From: Minwuia thermotolerans
Lineage (GTDB): Bacteria; Pseudomonadota; Alphaproteobacteria; Minwuiales; Minwuiaceae
DNA: 64,000 bases
Direction: 5' to 3'
Assembly (NCBI RefSeq): GCF_002924445.1
Contig: NZ_PIGG01000026.1
Span: 1-64,000 of the forward strand
A model generated the notes under the pieces. That model was given only the letters and a program-made list of their open reading frames with translations, was not told the DNA's origin and did no database searches. The translations under genes and the position numbers were made by a program. Within the stretch, counting starts at the first letter, position 1; each line of letters begins with the position of its first letter. Shown piece after piece: positions 18,595 through 33,116 of this stretch.

Positions 18595-19496
18595 GCCGGA
18601 TCGCGGTCATCATGGGCGGCTGGTCCGCCGAGCGCGAGGTTTCGCTGGTCACCGGCGGGGCCTGTGCGAAGGCCCTGGAATCGCTGGGCCACGATGTGGT
18701 CCGCATCGACGTCGACCGGCGTATTGCCGAGACCCTGAACGCCGCGAAGGTGGATCTGGTCTTCAACGCCCTGCACGGCCGCTACGGCGAGGACGGCACG
18801 GTGCAGGGGATGCTGGAGATCATGGGCATTCCCTATACCCATTCCGGCGTTCTGGCCTCAGCCCTGGCGATGAACAAGCCCGAAGCGAAGATTCTGTTCC
18901 GCGACGCCGGTATCGCCGTGCCCGACGGCGAGGTCATGACCCGCAAGGCGCTGGCCGCGAGCCGGAAATACGCGCCGCCGCTGGTGCTGAAGCCGCTCAA
19001 CGAGGGCTCTTCGGTGGGCGTCGAGATCATCCTGGAAGGCGACAATTTCCGCCCGCTCGATCAGGGAGATCCGGATGAGCGCCTGCTGGTCGAAAAATAC
19101 ATCCCCGGCCGGGAAATCCAGGTCGCCGTCATGGGCGACCGGGCGCTGGGCGCCATCGAGATCGTCTCGCCGGGCCGTTTCTACGACTACGAGGCGAAGT
19201 ATGCGCCAGGCGGGTCCAGGCACCTGATGCCGGCGCCCATGCCGAAAGCCGACTACGAGCTGGCCCTCGACTATGCGCTGCGCGCCCACAAGGCGCTCGG
19301 CTGTCGCGGTCTGACCCGGAGCGATCTTCGCTACGACGACACCGGTGAGGGCGGCGCGGAACTCTACCTGCTGGAGGTCAATACCCAGCCGGGCATGACG
19401 CCCACGTCCCTGGCGCCGGAAATCGCCGCGCACCAGGGACTCAGCTTCGAGGACCTCTGCAGGGAACTGGTGGAGGACGCATCATGCGACCGTTGA
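18591..19496 (+). CDS. ddl: D-alanine-D-alanine ligase
   Basis: 301 residues, ATP-grasp fold, DdlB length. It supplies the D-Ala-D-Ala used by MurF. Motifs are IMGGWSAEREVSL at the N-terminus, NALHGRYGEDGTVQG near residue 60, LNEGSSVGV near 137 and LLEVNTQPGMTPTSL near 260. The ATG at 18591 overlaps murB as ATGA, and the 3' end overlaps ftsQ by 13 bases. Confidence 0.97.
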   Translation: MSRIAVIMGGWSAEREVSLVTGGACAKALESLGHDVVRIDVDRRIAETLNAAKVDLVFNALHGRYGEDGTVQGMLEIMGIPYTHSGVLASALAMNKPEAKILFRDAGIAVPDGEVMTRKALAASRKYAPPLVLKPLNEGSSVGVEIILEGDNFRPLDQGDPDERLLVEKYIPGREIQVAVMGDRALGAIEIVSPGRFYDYEAKYAPGGSRHLMPAPMPKADYELALDYALRAHKALGCRGLTRSDLRYDDTGEGGAELYLLEVNTQPGMTPTSLAPEIAAHQGLSFEDLCRELVEDASCDR

Positions 19497-20371
19497 TGGC
19501 GGACAGCGCCGACCGCGTGCTGGGCGGCGGCGAGAAGGGCAAGGGCGCGGCGGGCCGCAAGGCGCCGGTGGAGCGGGAACTGTTGCGGCGCCAGCGCCAC
19601 CGCAAGCTCGGCCGCTTCGTCATAGCCGGAGCCTTCGCGGTCGCCCTGGCCGGTGGCTATGTCGGCCTGCAGCGGGACTGGCACGGCGCGGCGCTGGCGG
19701 CGATGGACCGGGGCCTCGACACGGCGTTCCGCGCCGCAGGGCTGGGTGTCGCCGAAGTGACGCTGGAAGGCCGTCGCCGCGCCGGCCCCGAGGCACTTCG
19801 CCGCGCGCTGGGCGTCGCAGTCGGCGACCCGATCCTGCGCCTCGACCTGGAGGACCTGCAGCATCGCGTGGAGGGCGTCGGCTGGGTCGAGACCGCGACG
19901 GTCACCCGCCGTCTGCCGGACCGGCTGCACATCGCCATCATCGAACGCGAGCCCTTCGCGCGCTGGCAACTCGATGGCCGCACCGCGCTGATCGACCGTA
20001 CGGGCCAGGTGATTCTGGCCGATGTGGGCGCGCGCTACCTCACTCTGCCGCGTCTGGTGGGGCCGGGCGCGAACCTCCGTGCGGCCGAACTGTTCGCCCT
20101 GCTGGACAGCGCGCCGGCGCTGAAGCGCCAGGTGAGCACCGCCAGCCTGATCCGGGAACGCCGCTGGGACATCGGCATGGAAAGCGGCGTCACCGTTCGC
20201 CTGCCGGAGACCGATCCCGGCGAGGCCTGGGCCCGCTTCAGCGAGGTCAACCGCCGGGACGGGCTGTTGGAGAAGCGTCTGAATCTAATCGATCTTCGCG
20301 TGCCCGGACGGGTGATCGTGCGGCTGGAGCCGCCGGCCGCCGAACCCGGCGCGGTCGAGCGGGAGACCTGA
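19484..20371 (+). CDS. ftsQ: cell division protein FtsQ
   Basis: 295 residues. It has an arginine-rich cytoplasmic N-terminus, one membrane helix (about residues 43-63), a POTRA domain (AEVTLEGRRRAGPEALRRAL near residue 88), and the FtsQ beta domain. The FtsQBL complex recruits and regulates FtsWI. The ATG at 19484 is preferred because GGAGG lies 8 bases upstream; an ATG at 19496 overlaps the ddl stop but lacks a site. Confidence 0.94.
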   Translation: MRPLMADSADRVLGGGEKGKGAAGRKAPVERELLRRQRHRKLGRFVIAGAFAVALAGGYVGLQRDWHGAALAAMDRGLDTAFRAAGLGVAEVTLEGRRRAGPEALRRALGVAVGDPILRLDLEDLQHRVEGVGWVETATVTRRLPDRLHIAIIEREPFARWQLDGRTALIDRTGQVILADVGARYLTLPRLVGPGANLRAAELFALLDSAPALKRQVSTASLIRERRWDIGMESGVTVRLPETDPGEAWARFSEVNRRDGLLEKRLNLIDLRVPGRVIVRLEPPAAEPGAVERET

Positions 20372-20375
20372 AAGC

Positions 20376-21623
20376 ATGGCCAGTTCGCGTTCCCACATCA
20401 TCGCCGCACTCGACGTCGGTTCCGCCAAGGTGGCCTGCGTCGTCGCCCGGCCCGGCGAGGATGGCTACCGCGTCCTCGGCGCCGGCACGCGGCGCGCGCA
20501 CGGGCTGCGCAAGGGCGTGGTGACCGACATGGACGCGGCGGAAGCCGCGATCCGCGCCGCCGTGGATACCGCCGAGAAGATGGCGGGTATCGCCATCGAC
20601 GAGGTCTTCGTGGTGCTCTCGGGCGGCCATCCCGCCTCCCACATGGTGGGTGTCGAGGTGGCTGCCCCGGACCGTCCGATCGGCGACCATGACGTGCAGC
20701 GCCTGCTGAAGCAGGCCGGTGCGCGCTCGGAGCCGGGCGAACGCTCCGTGCTGCACGCCATTCCCGTGGGCTTTTCCCTGGACGGCGCGGGCGGCATCCA
20801 TGATCCGCGCGGCATGGAAGGCCGGCGGCTGGGCGTCGACGTCCACATCGTCACCGCCGCCACCTCGGCCCAGCGCAATCTGGACATCTGCATCGGCCGT
20901 GCGCACCTGACGCCGGTCGACCTGGTGGCCGGCGCCTACGCGGCCGGACTCGGCGCGCTGACCTGGGACGAGCGGGATCTCGGCGCGGTGGCCGTCGACA
21001 TCGGCGCCGGCGTCACCAAGATCGGCATCTTCCGCGACGGACACCTGATCCACGTCGATTCGGTGCCGATCGGCGGCGCGCACGTCACCAACGACATCGC
21101 CCGCATTCTCGCCACCTCGATCGATGCCGCCGAGCGGCTGAAGACCACACGCGGCGGCGTCTTCGTCGGCCCGCATGACGACGACGAGACGATCCCCGTG
21201 CCCGCGATCGGCGACGGCTGGACCGAGAGCGCATCCAGCCGCATGCCGCTGTCGCTGCTGATCGGCGTCATCCGCCCGCGCGTCGAGGAAATCCTGGAGA
21301 CCGTGCGCGAACGCATCGAATCGAGCGGTCATGCCGCCATGGCCGGGCGCAAGATCGTGCTCACCGGCGGCGGCAGCCTGCTGTCGGGAATCGACCGCCT
21401 CGCCCACGACATCCTGGACAAGCCGGTTCGCATCGGCCGCCCCCAGAACGTCACGGGTCTGCCCGAGGCCATGCTGAGCCCCGCCTACTGTGCGCTGGCC
21501 GGCAGCCTGGCCTTCGCCGACCGCAGGCTGGAGGCCCGGGCGCAGCTCGCCGGCGGCCCCACGGCGCAGCGTCGCAGCGGCGGGCTGATCCGCATCGGCC
21601 GCTGGCTCAGGGAGAACTTCTGA
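20376..21623 (+). CDS. ftsA: cell division protein FtsA
   Basis: 415 residues, actin-like fold. It tethers FtsZ to the membrane. Seen are the phosphate-1 loop ALDVGSAKVACVV, the SHS2/1C region, phosphate-2 motif AVDIGAGVTKIGIF near residue 208, LTGGGSLLSGI near 330, and a C-terminal amphipathic helix (IRIGRWLREN) for membrane binding. It starts 4 bases after ftsQ and is separated from ftsZ by 144 bases. Confidence 0.97.
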   Translation: MASSRSHIIAALDVGSAKVACVVARPGEDGYRVLGAGTRRAHGLRKGVVTDMDAAEAAIRAAVDTAEKMAGIAIDEVFVVLSGGHPASHMVGVEVAAPDRPIGDHDVQRLLKQAGARSEPGERSVLHAIPVGFSLDGAGGIHDPRGMEGRRLGVDVHIVTAATSAQRNLDICIGRAHLTPVDLVAGAYAAGLGALTWDERDLGAVAVDIGAGVTKIGIFRDGHLIHVDSVPIGGAHVTNDIARILATSIDAAERLKTTRGGVFVGPHDDDETIPVPAIGDGWTESASSRMPLSLLIGVIRPRVEEILETVRERIESSGHAAMAGRKIVLTGGGSLLSGIDRLAHDILDKPVRIGRPQNVTGLPEAMLSPAYCALAGSLAFADRRLEARAQLAGGPTAQRRSGGLIRIGRWLRENF

Positions 21624-21652
21624 TGGCCCGGGCCGATCGAATCCACACGCAA

Positions 21653-21668
21653 TTCCCCGGTCGGGGAA
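21653..21668. promoter_or_regulatory. inverted repeat in the ftsA-ftsZ gap
   Basis: The perfect palindrome TTCCCCG-GT-CGGGGAA lies 100 bp upstream of ftsZ in the only sizeable gap of the cluster. It could be an operator or an mRNA hairpin that adjusts FtsZ output. There is no T-tract after it, so termination is unlikely. The ftsZ ribosome site AAGGAGG is at about 21753-21759. Confidence 0.35.
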
Positions 21669-21767
21669 CCGACGGGAAGGCGCGCCCGCGAACAGCGCCA
21701 CGGGACCGGCAAACCGGCCCCGCAACCCTGAACCCCTCTGTCGAGCATTGAGCAAGGAGGCATCAAC

Positions 21768-23432
21768 ATGCCCATCAATCTGACTTATCCGGAACTGACG
21801 GAAACGCTGCCCCGGATCGTCGTCTTCGGCGTGGGTGGCGCCGGCGGCAACGCAGTCAACAATATGATCGAATCCGAACTGCAGGGCGTGGAGTTCGTGG
21901 CCGCGAACACCGACGCGCAGGCGCTGAACAAGTCCCGCGCCTCCAAGCAGATCCAGCTTGGCGCAGGTCTGACCCAGGGGCTCGGCGCCGGCGCCCAGCC
22001 CGATGTCGGCCGCCAGGCCGCCGAGGAGGCCATGCCCCAGCTCATGGAGCATCTCGAAGGCGCACACATGTGCTTCATCACCGCCGGCATGGGCGGCGGC
22101 ACCGGCACCGGCGCCGCACCCGTGATCGCCCGCGCGGCCCGCGAGGCCGGCGTGCTGACCGTCGGCGTCGTCACCAAGCCCTTCCAGTTCGAAGGCAAGC
22201 GCCGCCTGGCGATCGCCGAAGAGGGCGTCAAGGAACTGCAGCGCAATGTCGACACGCTGATCGTCATTCCGAACCAGAACCTGTTCCGCGTGGCCAACGA
22301 GAAGACCACTTTCGCCGACGCCTTCAAGATCGCCGACGAGGTGCTGCACTCGGGCGTGCGCTCCATCACCGACCTGATGGTGCAGCCCGGCCTGATCAAC
22401 CTGGACTTCGCCGACGTCCGCACCGTGATGAACGAGATGGGCAAGGCGATGATGGGCACCGGCCAGGCCGAGGGCGAGGAGCGGGCGCGGCGCGCGGCCG
22501 GCGACGCCATCGCCAACCCGCTGCTCGAAGATCTCAGCCTGAAATCCGCACGCGGCGTGCTGATCAATGTCACCGGCGGCATGGACCTGACATTGCACGA
22601 GGTCGACGAGGCCGCCAGCCTGATCCGCGAGGAGGTGGACGAGGACGCCCACATCATCATCGGCTCCATCCTGGACCCGGAACTGGACGGCCAGATGCGC
22701 GTGTCCGTGGTCGCCACCGGCATCGACGCGATCGAGGAAGAGGCCGCCGAGCCCATGGCCGGCTTCACCCCGCGCGTGGTCGCATCGACGGGTCAAACGG
22801 GCCGCCCGGCTGCCACGACGGCGCAGCAGGCCGCCGCCAATCCGCCGCAGCCGCAGCCTTCCATGCCCCGCATGCCGTCCTTCGGCGCCGGTGCGACAGC
22901 GCTGAAGATGGAGCCGGAGGATCATGCCGCGCCCGATGAGGAAGCCCGCGTTCAGCCTCCGGTGATCGATGACGTCGCCGAAGCGGCGGCGCGTCCCGAA
23001 ACCCGGGCCGAAGCCGCCGAACAGCATGCGGACAAGCAGAACTACGAGTTTCCGACCTTCCCGACCAACCGCAACGGTCCGCCGCCGGCCCGTCCGGTGA
23101 TCGGCAGCAAGGCGCCGGCCGAGCCCGAGCCGAAGCACGCCGGCGCCGCGCCGCGTCATGCTGCGGGAGCGGAAAGGGACGACGCCCCGAAGGCGCGGTC
23201 GCTGTTCGACCGGCTGACCGGCCGCGCGCCGAAGCAGGAGGAGGCTTCGAAACCGGAACCGCGCCGCGGTCTGTTCGGCGCCAGGACCGGGGTTTCCGCG
23301 GAAGACGAGGCCCGCAGCGAGCCCCAGATGGGCGCGCCGCGTCTGGATCTGGGCGAACCGGAACAGAAGCGCAGCCAGGCCGTCGAAGACGACCTCGACA
23401 TTCCCGCTTTCCTGCGGCGTCAGGCGAATTGA
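21768..23432 (+). CDS. ftsZ: cell division GTPase FtsZ with long C-terminal linker
   Basis: 554 residues, against about 380 in E. coli; longer forms are usual in alphaproteobacteria. FtsZ polymerises into the Z-ring. The GTPase core covers residues about 12-320, with [15 protein letters not shown] near 17 and the tubulin signature [10 protein letters not shown] near 107. A disordered Ala/Pro/Glu-rich linker of about 200 residues follows. The C-terminal peptide [14 protein letters not shown] is the partner-binding tail for FtsA and other division proteins. A strong terminator lies 56 bases downstream. Confidence 0.98.
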   Translation: MPINLTYPELTETLPRIVVFGVGGAGGNAVNNMIESELQGVEFVAANTDAQALNKSRASKQIQLGAGLTQGLGAGAQPDVGRQAAEEAMPQLMEHLEGAHMCFITAGMGGGTGTGAAPVIARAAREAGVLTVGVVTKPFQFEGKRRLAIAEEGVKELQRNVDTLIVIPNQNLFRVANEKTTFADAFKIADEVLHSGVRSITDLMVQPGLINLDFADVRTVMNEMGKAMMGTGQAEGEERARRAAGDAIANPLLEDLSLKSARGVLINVTGGMDLTLHEVDEAASLIREEVDEDAHIIIGSILDPELDGQMRVSVVATGIDAIEEEAAEPMAGFTPRVVASTGQTGRPAATTAQQAAANPPQPQPSMPRMPSFGAGATALKMEPEDHAAPDEEARVQPPVIDDVAEAAARPETRAEAAEQHADKQNYEFPTFPTNRNGPPPARPVIGSKAPAEPEPKHAGAAPRHAAGAERDDAPKARSLFDRLTGRAPKQEEASKPEPRRGLFGARTGVSAEDEARSEPQMGAPRLDLGEPEQKRSQAVEDDLDIPAFLRRQAN

Positions 23433-23488
23433 AGACCGCCCCGCCAGAGGCTTGGCAGGGTAACAGAGGGTAACAAAGAGTGACTTGA

Positions 23489-23532
23489 GCGCTGTCAGGG
23501 CCGTTCATATAACCCTGACAGCGCCTTTCTTT
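23489..23532 (+). terminator. rho-independent terminator after ftsZ
   Basis: A perfect 12-bp stem (gcgctgtcaggg 23489-23500 with ccctgacagcgc 23513-23524) is followed by ctttcttt. It should end most transcription of the dcw operon before lpxC. Confidence 0.85.
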
Positions 23533-23551
23533 AAGTGATTCAGTCGCTTAA
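23531..23551. promoter_or_regulatory. inverted repeat in the lpxC leader, possible operator
   Basis: ttaagtga-N5-tcgcttaa is an 8-bp inverted repeat with one mismatch, 91 bp upstream of lpxC and directly after the ftsZ terminator. The spacing between TTAA ends (13 bp) does not fit the CtrA TTAA-N7-TTAA consensus. A second GC-rich inverted repeat (ggccgg/ccggcc) flanks a T-run at about 23567-23595. No clear -10/-35 pair was identified. Confidence 0.35.
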
Positions 23552-23642
23552 TCGAGGCGACAGCAAGGCCGGCGAGGGGCTTTTTTTACCCGGCCGACAG
23601 ATTGGATGAGTACCGGATCGGGTCACGATAGGGGCATTACGC

Positions 23643-24545
23643 GTGAGCTTTCAGAAAACCATCGCGAAGGGCGTCGAGCGCAACGGCGTGGGTCTCCACT
23701 CCGGCGTGGATGTGCGCCTTGCCCTCAGGCCCGCCCCGGCGAATACAGGCGTCGTCTTCCGCCGTACCGACCTGGAAGGCGATGCCGCCGCGATTCCGGC
23801 GCGCTTCGATCATGTCGCCGACACGCGGCTCTGCACGGCGATCGCCAACGCGCACGGCGCGTCGGTCGCCACCATCGAGCACGTCATGTCGGCGCTGTCC
23901 GGGATGGAGGTCGACAACTGCTTCGTGGACGTCTCCGGCCCGGAAACCCCGGTGATGGACGGCAGCGCCGCGCCCTTCGTGGAGATGATCCGCGAGGCTG
24001 GCATCAAGCAGCAGGATATGCCGCGCCGGGTCATCCGCATCCTTCGCGAGGTGCGCGTCGGCGACGACCGGAGCTGGGCGCGGCTGTCGCCGGCGGACGA
24101 GTTCCGGCTGAGCTTCAACATCGCCTTCGACAATGCGCTGCTCGCGGCGCAGTCGACGCAGTTCCATCCCGGCTTCCACAGCTTCGAGCAGGACGTCGCG
24201 CGGGCGAGGACCTTCTGTCTCTACGAGGAGATCGAGGGGATGTGGGCGGCCGGACTCGCCAAGGGCGGTTCGCTGGACAACGCTGTCGTGGTGCAGGGCG
24301 ACAAGGTGCTGAATCCCGAGGGGCTGCGCTACGAGGACGAGAGCGTGCGCCACAAGGCGCTCGACGCGATTGGCGATCTCTATACCGCGGGCCATCGCAT
24401 CGTCGGCGCCTATCACGGCGAACGCGCTGGTCACGGGCTCAACAACCGGTTGCTGAAGGCCCTGTTCGCGGACCGGGCCAACTACGCCATCGAACAGGAA
24501 ACGGCTGACTGGGAAGAACTCAGGCTGGTCGACGCCGCCGACTGA
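23643..24545 (+). CDS. lpxC: UDP-3-O-acyl-N-acetylglucosamine deacetylase
   Basis: 300 residues with a GTG start. LpxC is the zinc-dependent committed step of lipid A synthesis. Zinc ligands are visible as the His of ATIEHVMSAL (near residue 79) and the His and Asp of HKALDAIGDL (near 238-242). The C-terminal motif GHGLNNRLLKAL carries the catalytic His. It sits downstream of the ftsZ terminator, so it probably has its own promoter in 23533-23642. The location next to ftsZ is conserved in many proteobacteria and links envelope synthesis to division. Confidence 0.96.
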   Translation: MSFQKTIAKGVERNGVGLHSGVDVRLALRPAPANTGVVFRRTDLEGDAAAIPARFDHVADTRLCTAIANAHGASVATIEHVMSALSGMEVDNCFVDVSGPETPVMDGSAAPFVEMIREAGIKQQDMPRRVIRILREVRVGDDRSWARLSPADEFRLSFNIAFDNALLAAQSTQFHPGFHSFEQDVARARTFCLYEEIEGMWAAGLAKGGSLDNAVVVQGDKVLNPEGLRYEDESVRHKALDAIGDLYTAGHRIVGAYHGERAGHGLNNRLLKALFADRANYAIEQETADWEELRLVDAAD

Positions 24546-24584
24546 CCGTCGGCATCCCTTCAGACTGGCATTGCTGCGGTGCGG

Positions 24585-24992
24585 CTATTCCGCCGCGATC
24601 CGGTGGGCCGCCGCCTGGATGCTGGTTTCCTCGCCATCGGCCAGCGCGCGCACCAGGCTGCTGATCGCGCCCTTCACGGTGCCGGTCGGCAGGCGATTGA
24701 AATTGCGCGCCAGTTCGATCGTGGTCCGGTTCTGACCGCCATGACCGAGTTCCGGCATCACGGTGGAGGGTTCCAGCCCGTCGAAGAAATATCCGACATG
24801 GCAGCCGAGCCGCCGGGAGAGATCATAGAGCCGTCCCGCACTGACGCGATTGGACCCGGTCTCGTATTTCTGAACCTGCTGGTAGGAGATGCCCAGGGTC
24901 GACGCCAGATCGTGCTGCGTCAGGCCCAGTTCGGCCCTGCGGCTGCGGATCCGCTCCCCGACATGCCGGTCGACGCTTCGGTCGTGTTGCAT
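24585..24992 (-). CDS. XRE-family regulator, PraR-like
   Basis: 135 residues. An N-terminal Cro/C1 helix-turn-helix covers residues about 12-66 (LGLTQHDLASTLGISYQQVQ and KYETGSNRVSAGRLYDLSR). An uncharacterised C-terminal part of about 60 residues follows. The ATG at 24992 is chosen because GGGAGAG precedes it; the frame has another ATG seven codons earlier. It is convergent with lpxC and divergent from bamD. A second protein of the same type lies at 42359-42778. Target genes are not known. Confidence 0.85.
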   Translation of the reverse strand: MQHDRSVDRHVGERIRSRRAELGLTQHDLASTLGISYQQVQKYETGSNRVSAGRLYDLSRRLGCHVGYFFDGLEPSTVMPELGHGGQNRTTIELARNFNRLPTGTVKGAISSLVRALADGEETSIQAAAHRIAAE

Positions 24993-25166
24993 TTGGTCTC
25001 TCCCTGTCACCAATTGTGATCCAGTTGGGGACTTCGGCTCCGGCCGGGCTCGGTCGGCGTCTGGTCCGCAGCCTCAAGCTTCAAGTCCCGTGCCGTCTTC
25101 CGCTACGGCGCGCGGACGGGCTCGGGGCCGCTTGATTTCGCTCATCCGTCGTGAGAATAAGCCCTC

Positions 25167-26018
25167 ATGGACTCCAGATTTCCGATCGTGCGCTCACTGG
25201 GCGCGCTGACGCTGCTGACCCTGCTTGCCGCGTTTCTCGCCGGCTGCTCGGGCGGCGAGGACGAGACTCCGGTCGCCAGCGCGCAGCCGGCCCCGGAACC
25301 CCCGGTCGAAGTGCTCTACAACAGCGCGCTCGATGCGCTCGTGGCGGAGGAGTACGAACAGGCGGCGGCCGGCTTCGATCTGGTCGAGCGGCAGTATCCC
25401 TATTCGGTCTGGGCCACCAAGGCGCAGATCATGGCGATCTTTTCCTATTACATGACCAACGATTACGACCTCGCCATCGGCGCGGCCGAACGCTTCATTC
25501 GCCTGCATCCGGGCAGCAAGGACACGCCCTATGCCCACTACATGATCGCGGTCTCCAACTACGAGCAGATCGCCGATGTGGAGCGCGACCAGGGCCGCAC
25601 GCGCGAGGCGCTGAACAAGTTGCAGGAGGTTCTCCAGCGTTATCCGCGCTCGGCCTACGCTCAGGATGCCCAGGCCAAGCTGGCGCTGACCCGCGATCAT
25701 CTGGCGGGCAAGGAGATGACGGTCGGCCGCTATTACCTGCAGCGCGGTCACTACGTCGCGGCCATCAACCGGTTCCGCAATGTCGTGGAGCAGTTCCAGA
25801 CCACCAGCCACACGCCCGAGGCGCTGCATCGGCTGGTCGAATCCTATCTGTCCCTCGGCGTGACCGACGAGGCGCAGGCGACCGCGGCCGTGCTGGGCCA
25901 CAATTACCCGCAGAGTCAGTGGTATCGGGACTCCTATGCCATGCTCCAGGGCGAGGACCTGGAGCCGGAGCCCAGCGAGGGCTCCTGGATTTCGCAGGTC
26001 TGGAACAGCATTTTCTGA
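25167..26018 (+). CDS. bamD: outer-membrane assembly lipoprotein BamD
   Basis: 283 residues. The signal peptide ends in a lipobox LAGC (Cys near residue 27), so it is a lipoprotein. TPR-type helical repeats follow (EVLYNSALDALVAEEYEQAA, then FDLVERQYPYSVW). BamD is the essential lipoprotein of the BAM complex that folds outer-membrane barrels. The start has no strong ribosome site. The gene is followed by recN after 12 bases. Confidence 0.94.
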   Translation: MDSRFPIVRSLGALTLLTLLAAFLAGCSGGEDETPVASAQPAPEPPVEVLYNSALDALVAEEYEQAAAGFDLVERQYPYSVWATKAQIMAIFSYYMTNDYDLAIGAAERFIRLHPGSKDTPYAHYMIAVSNYEQIADVERDQGRTREALNKLQEVLQRYPRSAYAQDAQAKLALTRDHLAGKEMTVGRYYLQRGHYVAAINRFRNVVEQFQTTSHTPEALHRLVESYLSLGVTDEAQATAAVLGHNYPQSQWYRDSYAMLQGEDLEPEPSEGSWISQVWNSIF

Positions 26019-26030
26019 TGTATATGGGCG

Positions 26031-29770
<3,740 letters not shown>

Positions 29771-29811
29771 AGCGTTCCGGTGTTTGATTGAATCGCCGCC
29801 GCCGCTTGGGT

Positions 29812-29899
29812 GTCATGCCCGCCCCCGTGCGGGCATCCGGCCAGGATCATCGACTTGCGGCGCAGCCGCTCCGAACCCCCGCACAGAGGCGGGGGTGAC
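29812..29899. repeat. inverted pair of REP-like palindromic elements
   Basis: Two hairpins, each with an 8-bp stem and 6-base loop, lie between the convergent ligA and SMP-30 genes: atgcccgc/gcgggcat (29815-29822, 29829-29836) and acccccgc/gcgggggt (29875-29882, 29889-29896). With flanking GTCA/TGAC the 25-base units 29812-29836 and 29875-29899 are inverted copies of each other, matching at 19 of 25 positions. There is no T-tract. They may protect or end the convergent transcripts. Confidence 0.6.
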
Positions 29900-29955
29900 T
29901 CGCCGAGTGAGTGGCGGTTCCGCAATTTGGTGAATCGATCTGTCCCGTTGACCGT

Positions 29956-30810
29956 TTAGTCGCTCCGGCGCAGCCGCACCCGGCATGGCGGAACCGCGAG
30001 GCCGGCGACGCCGATGCCGGTGACATAGATGCTGCCGCAGTTCTCGTGCGGGCCCTCGCGTGAGCCGGTCACCACATAAAGATCGCGGAGATCGTTACCG
30101 CCGAAGGCCACGCTGGTGACCATCGGCAGCGGAACCCGGAGGCTTTCCCGCAGCGACCCGTCCGGCTCCAGCACGGCGACGCGGCCGCCGAAGGCGACGG
30201 CGACAACGACGGCGCCGTCCTCGGCGACGCACAGCCCGTCCGGATGACCGTCCTCGAACTCGGCGAATACCGACCACTCGCCGACCCGGCCGTCGTCGAC
30301 ATCGTAGACCCGGACGATGTTCTTCCGGGCGTCCGAATGGTAGAGCCGCTTGCCGTCGGGCGAGAAGCCCATGCCGTTGGTCAGCATGACGCCGTCGGAA
30401 ACCGTCGAGGCGGTGCCATCCAGGTGAATGACATGGAGGTGTCCCGGCCGTTCGGGATCGCCGCTGAAGACCTGGAAGCCGAGCGAGCCGACAAAAAGCC
30501 GGCCGGCCGCGTCGGTGGTGAAGTCGTTGAAGCCGATGGCCGTTTCGGTGATGTCCTTGTCCAGCAGGATTTCCGTGCGCGTCCCGTCGAAGCTCTTGAA
30601 TGCGATGTTGCGTCCGCCGACCACCACGCCGCCGTCGGCATGATGGACCATGCCGCCGATGCCGCGGCGGTGGGGGAGAAGCGTCGTCACCGCGCCGTCA
30701 CGGCCCAGGGCGTGAACCCCGCCGTTCTGAACGTCGCTGAACAGCAGCCCGCGTTCCGCATCCCACAGCGGCGCCTCGATCAGGCCGTAGCCCGTCGCCA
30801 GTTGCTTCAT
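29956..30810 (-). CDS. SMP-30/gluconolactonase family protein
   Basis: 284 residues, six-bladed beta-propeller. Metal ligands expected for the family are visible as Glu in GLIEAPLWD near residue 12, Asn in GFNDFTTD, Asn in TNGMGFSPDGKRLYHSD, and Asp in HPDGLCVAEDG. Members hydrolyse sugar lactones or related esters. The ATG at 30810 follows GGGAGGA. It stands alone between the pnp terminator and ligA, so the substrate cannot be inferred from context. Confidence 0.85.
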   Translation of the reverse strand: MKQLATGYGLIEAPLWDAERGLLFSDVQNGGVHALGRDGAVTTLLPHRRGIGGMVHHADGGVVVGGRNIAFKSFDGTRTEILLDKDITETAIGFNDFTTDAAGRLFVGSLGFQVFSGDPERPGHLHVIHLDGTASTVSDGVMLTNGMGFSPDGKRLYHSDARKNIVRVYDVDDGRVGEWSVFAEFEDGHPDGLCVAEDGAVVVAVAFGGRVAVLEPDGSLRESLRVPLPMVTSVAFGGNDLRDLYVVTGSREGPHENCGSIYVTGIGVAGLAVPPCRVRLRRSD

Positions 30811-30858
30811 GTCGCATTCCTCCCGCGCGGCATTCTGGGCGAGGGCGTCGGAGCGGGC

Positions 30859-30893
30859 AAAGAAAAACCCCGGAAGCGGCGCTTCCGGGGTTT
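30859..30893 (-). terminator. rho-independent terminator after pnp
   Basis: On the minus strand a 13-bp stem (aaaccccggaagc with gcttccggggttt, arms 30865-30877 and 30881-30893) with a 3-base loop runs into a T-rich tail. It ends the rimP-to-pnp transcript. Confidence 0.85.
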
Positions 30894-30916
30894 CCCGTTC
30901 GGTTCTGGCCGTGGCG

Positions 30917-33082
<2,166 letters not shown>

Positions 33083-33098
33083 TCTTGCATACCTTCCT

Positions 33099-33116
33099 TC
33101 AGCCCCCCTGGGCTGA
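33099..33116 (-). promoter_or_regulatory. hairpin in the pnp leader
   Basis: The 7-bp stem tcagccc/gggctga with a 4-base loop ends 17 bases upstream of the pnp start on the minus strand and abuts the GGAAGG ribosome site. In E. coli pnp is autoregulated through cleavage of a leader stem-loop; a similar role here is inferred only. A second hairpin (gcccggc/gccgggc, 33180-33199) follows the rpsO stop but has no T-tract. Confidence 0.35.

Noticed and set aside
23531-23551. CtrA binding site before lpxC
   Set aside because: The two TTAA ends are 13 bp apart, not 7, so they do not match the TTAA-N7-TTAA consensus.
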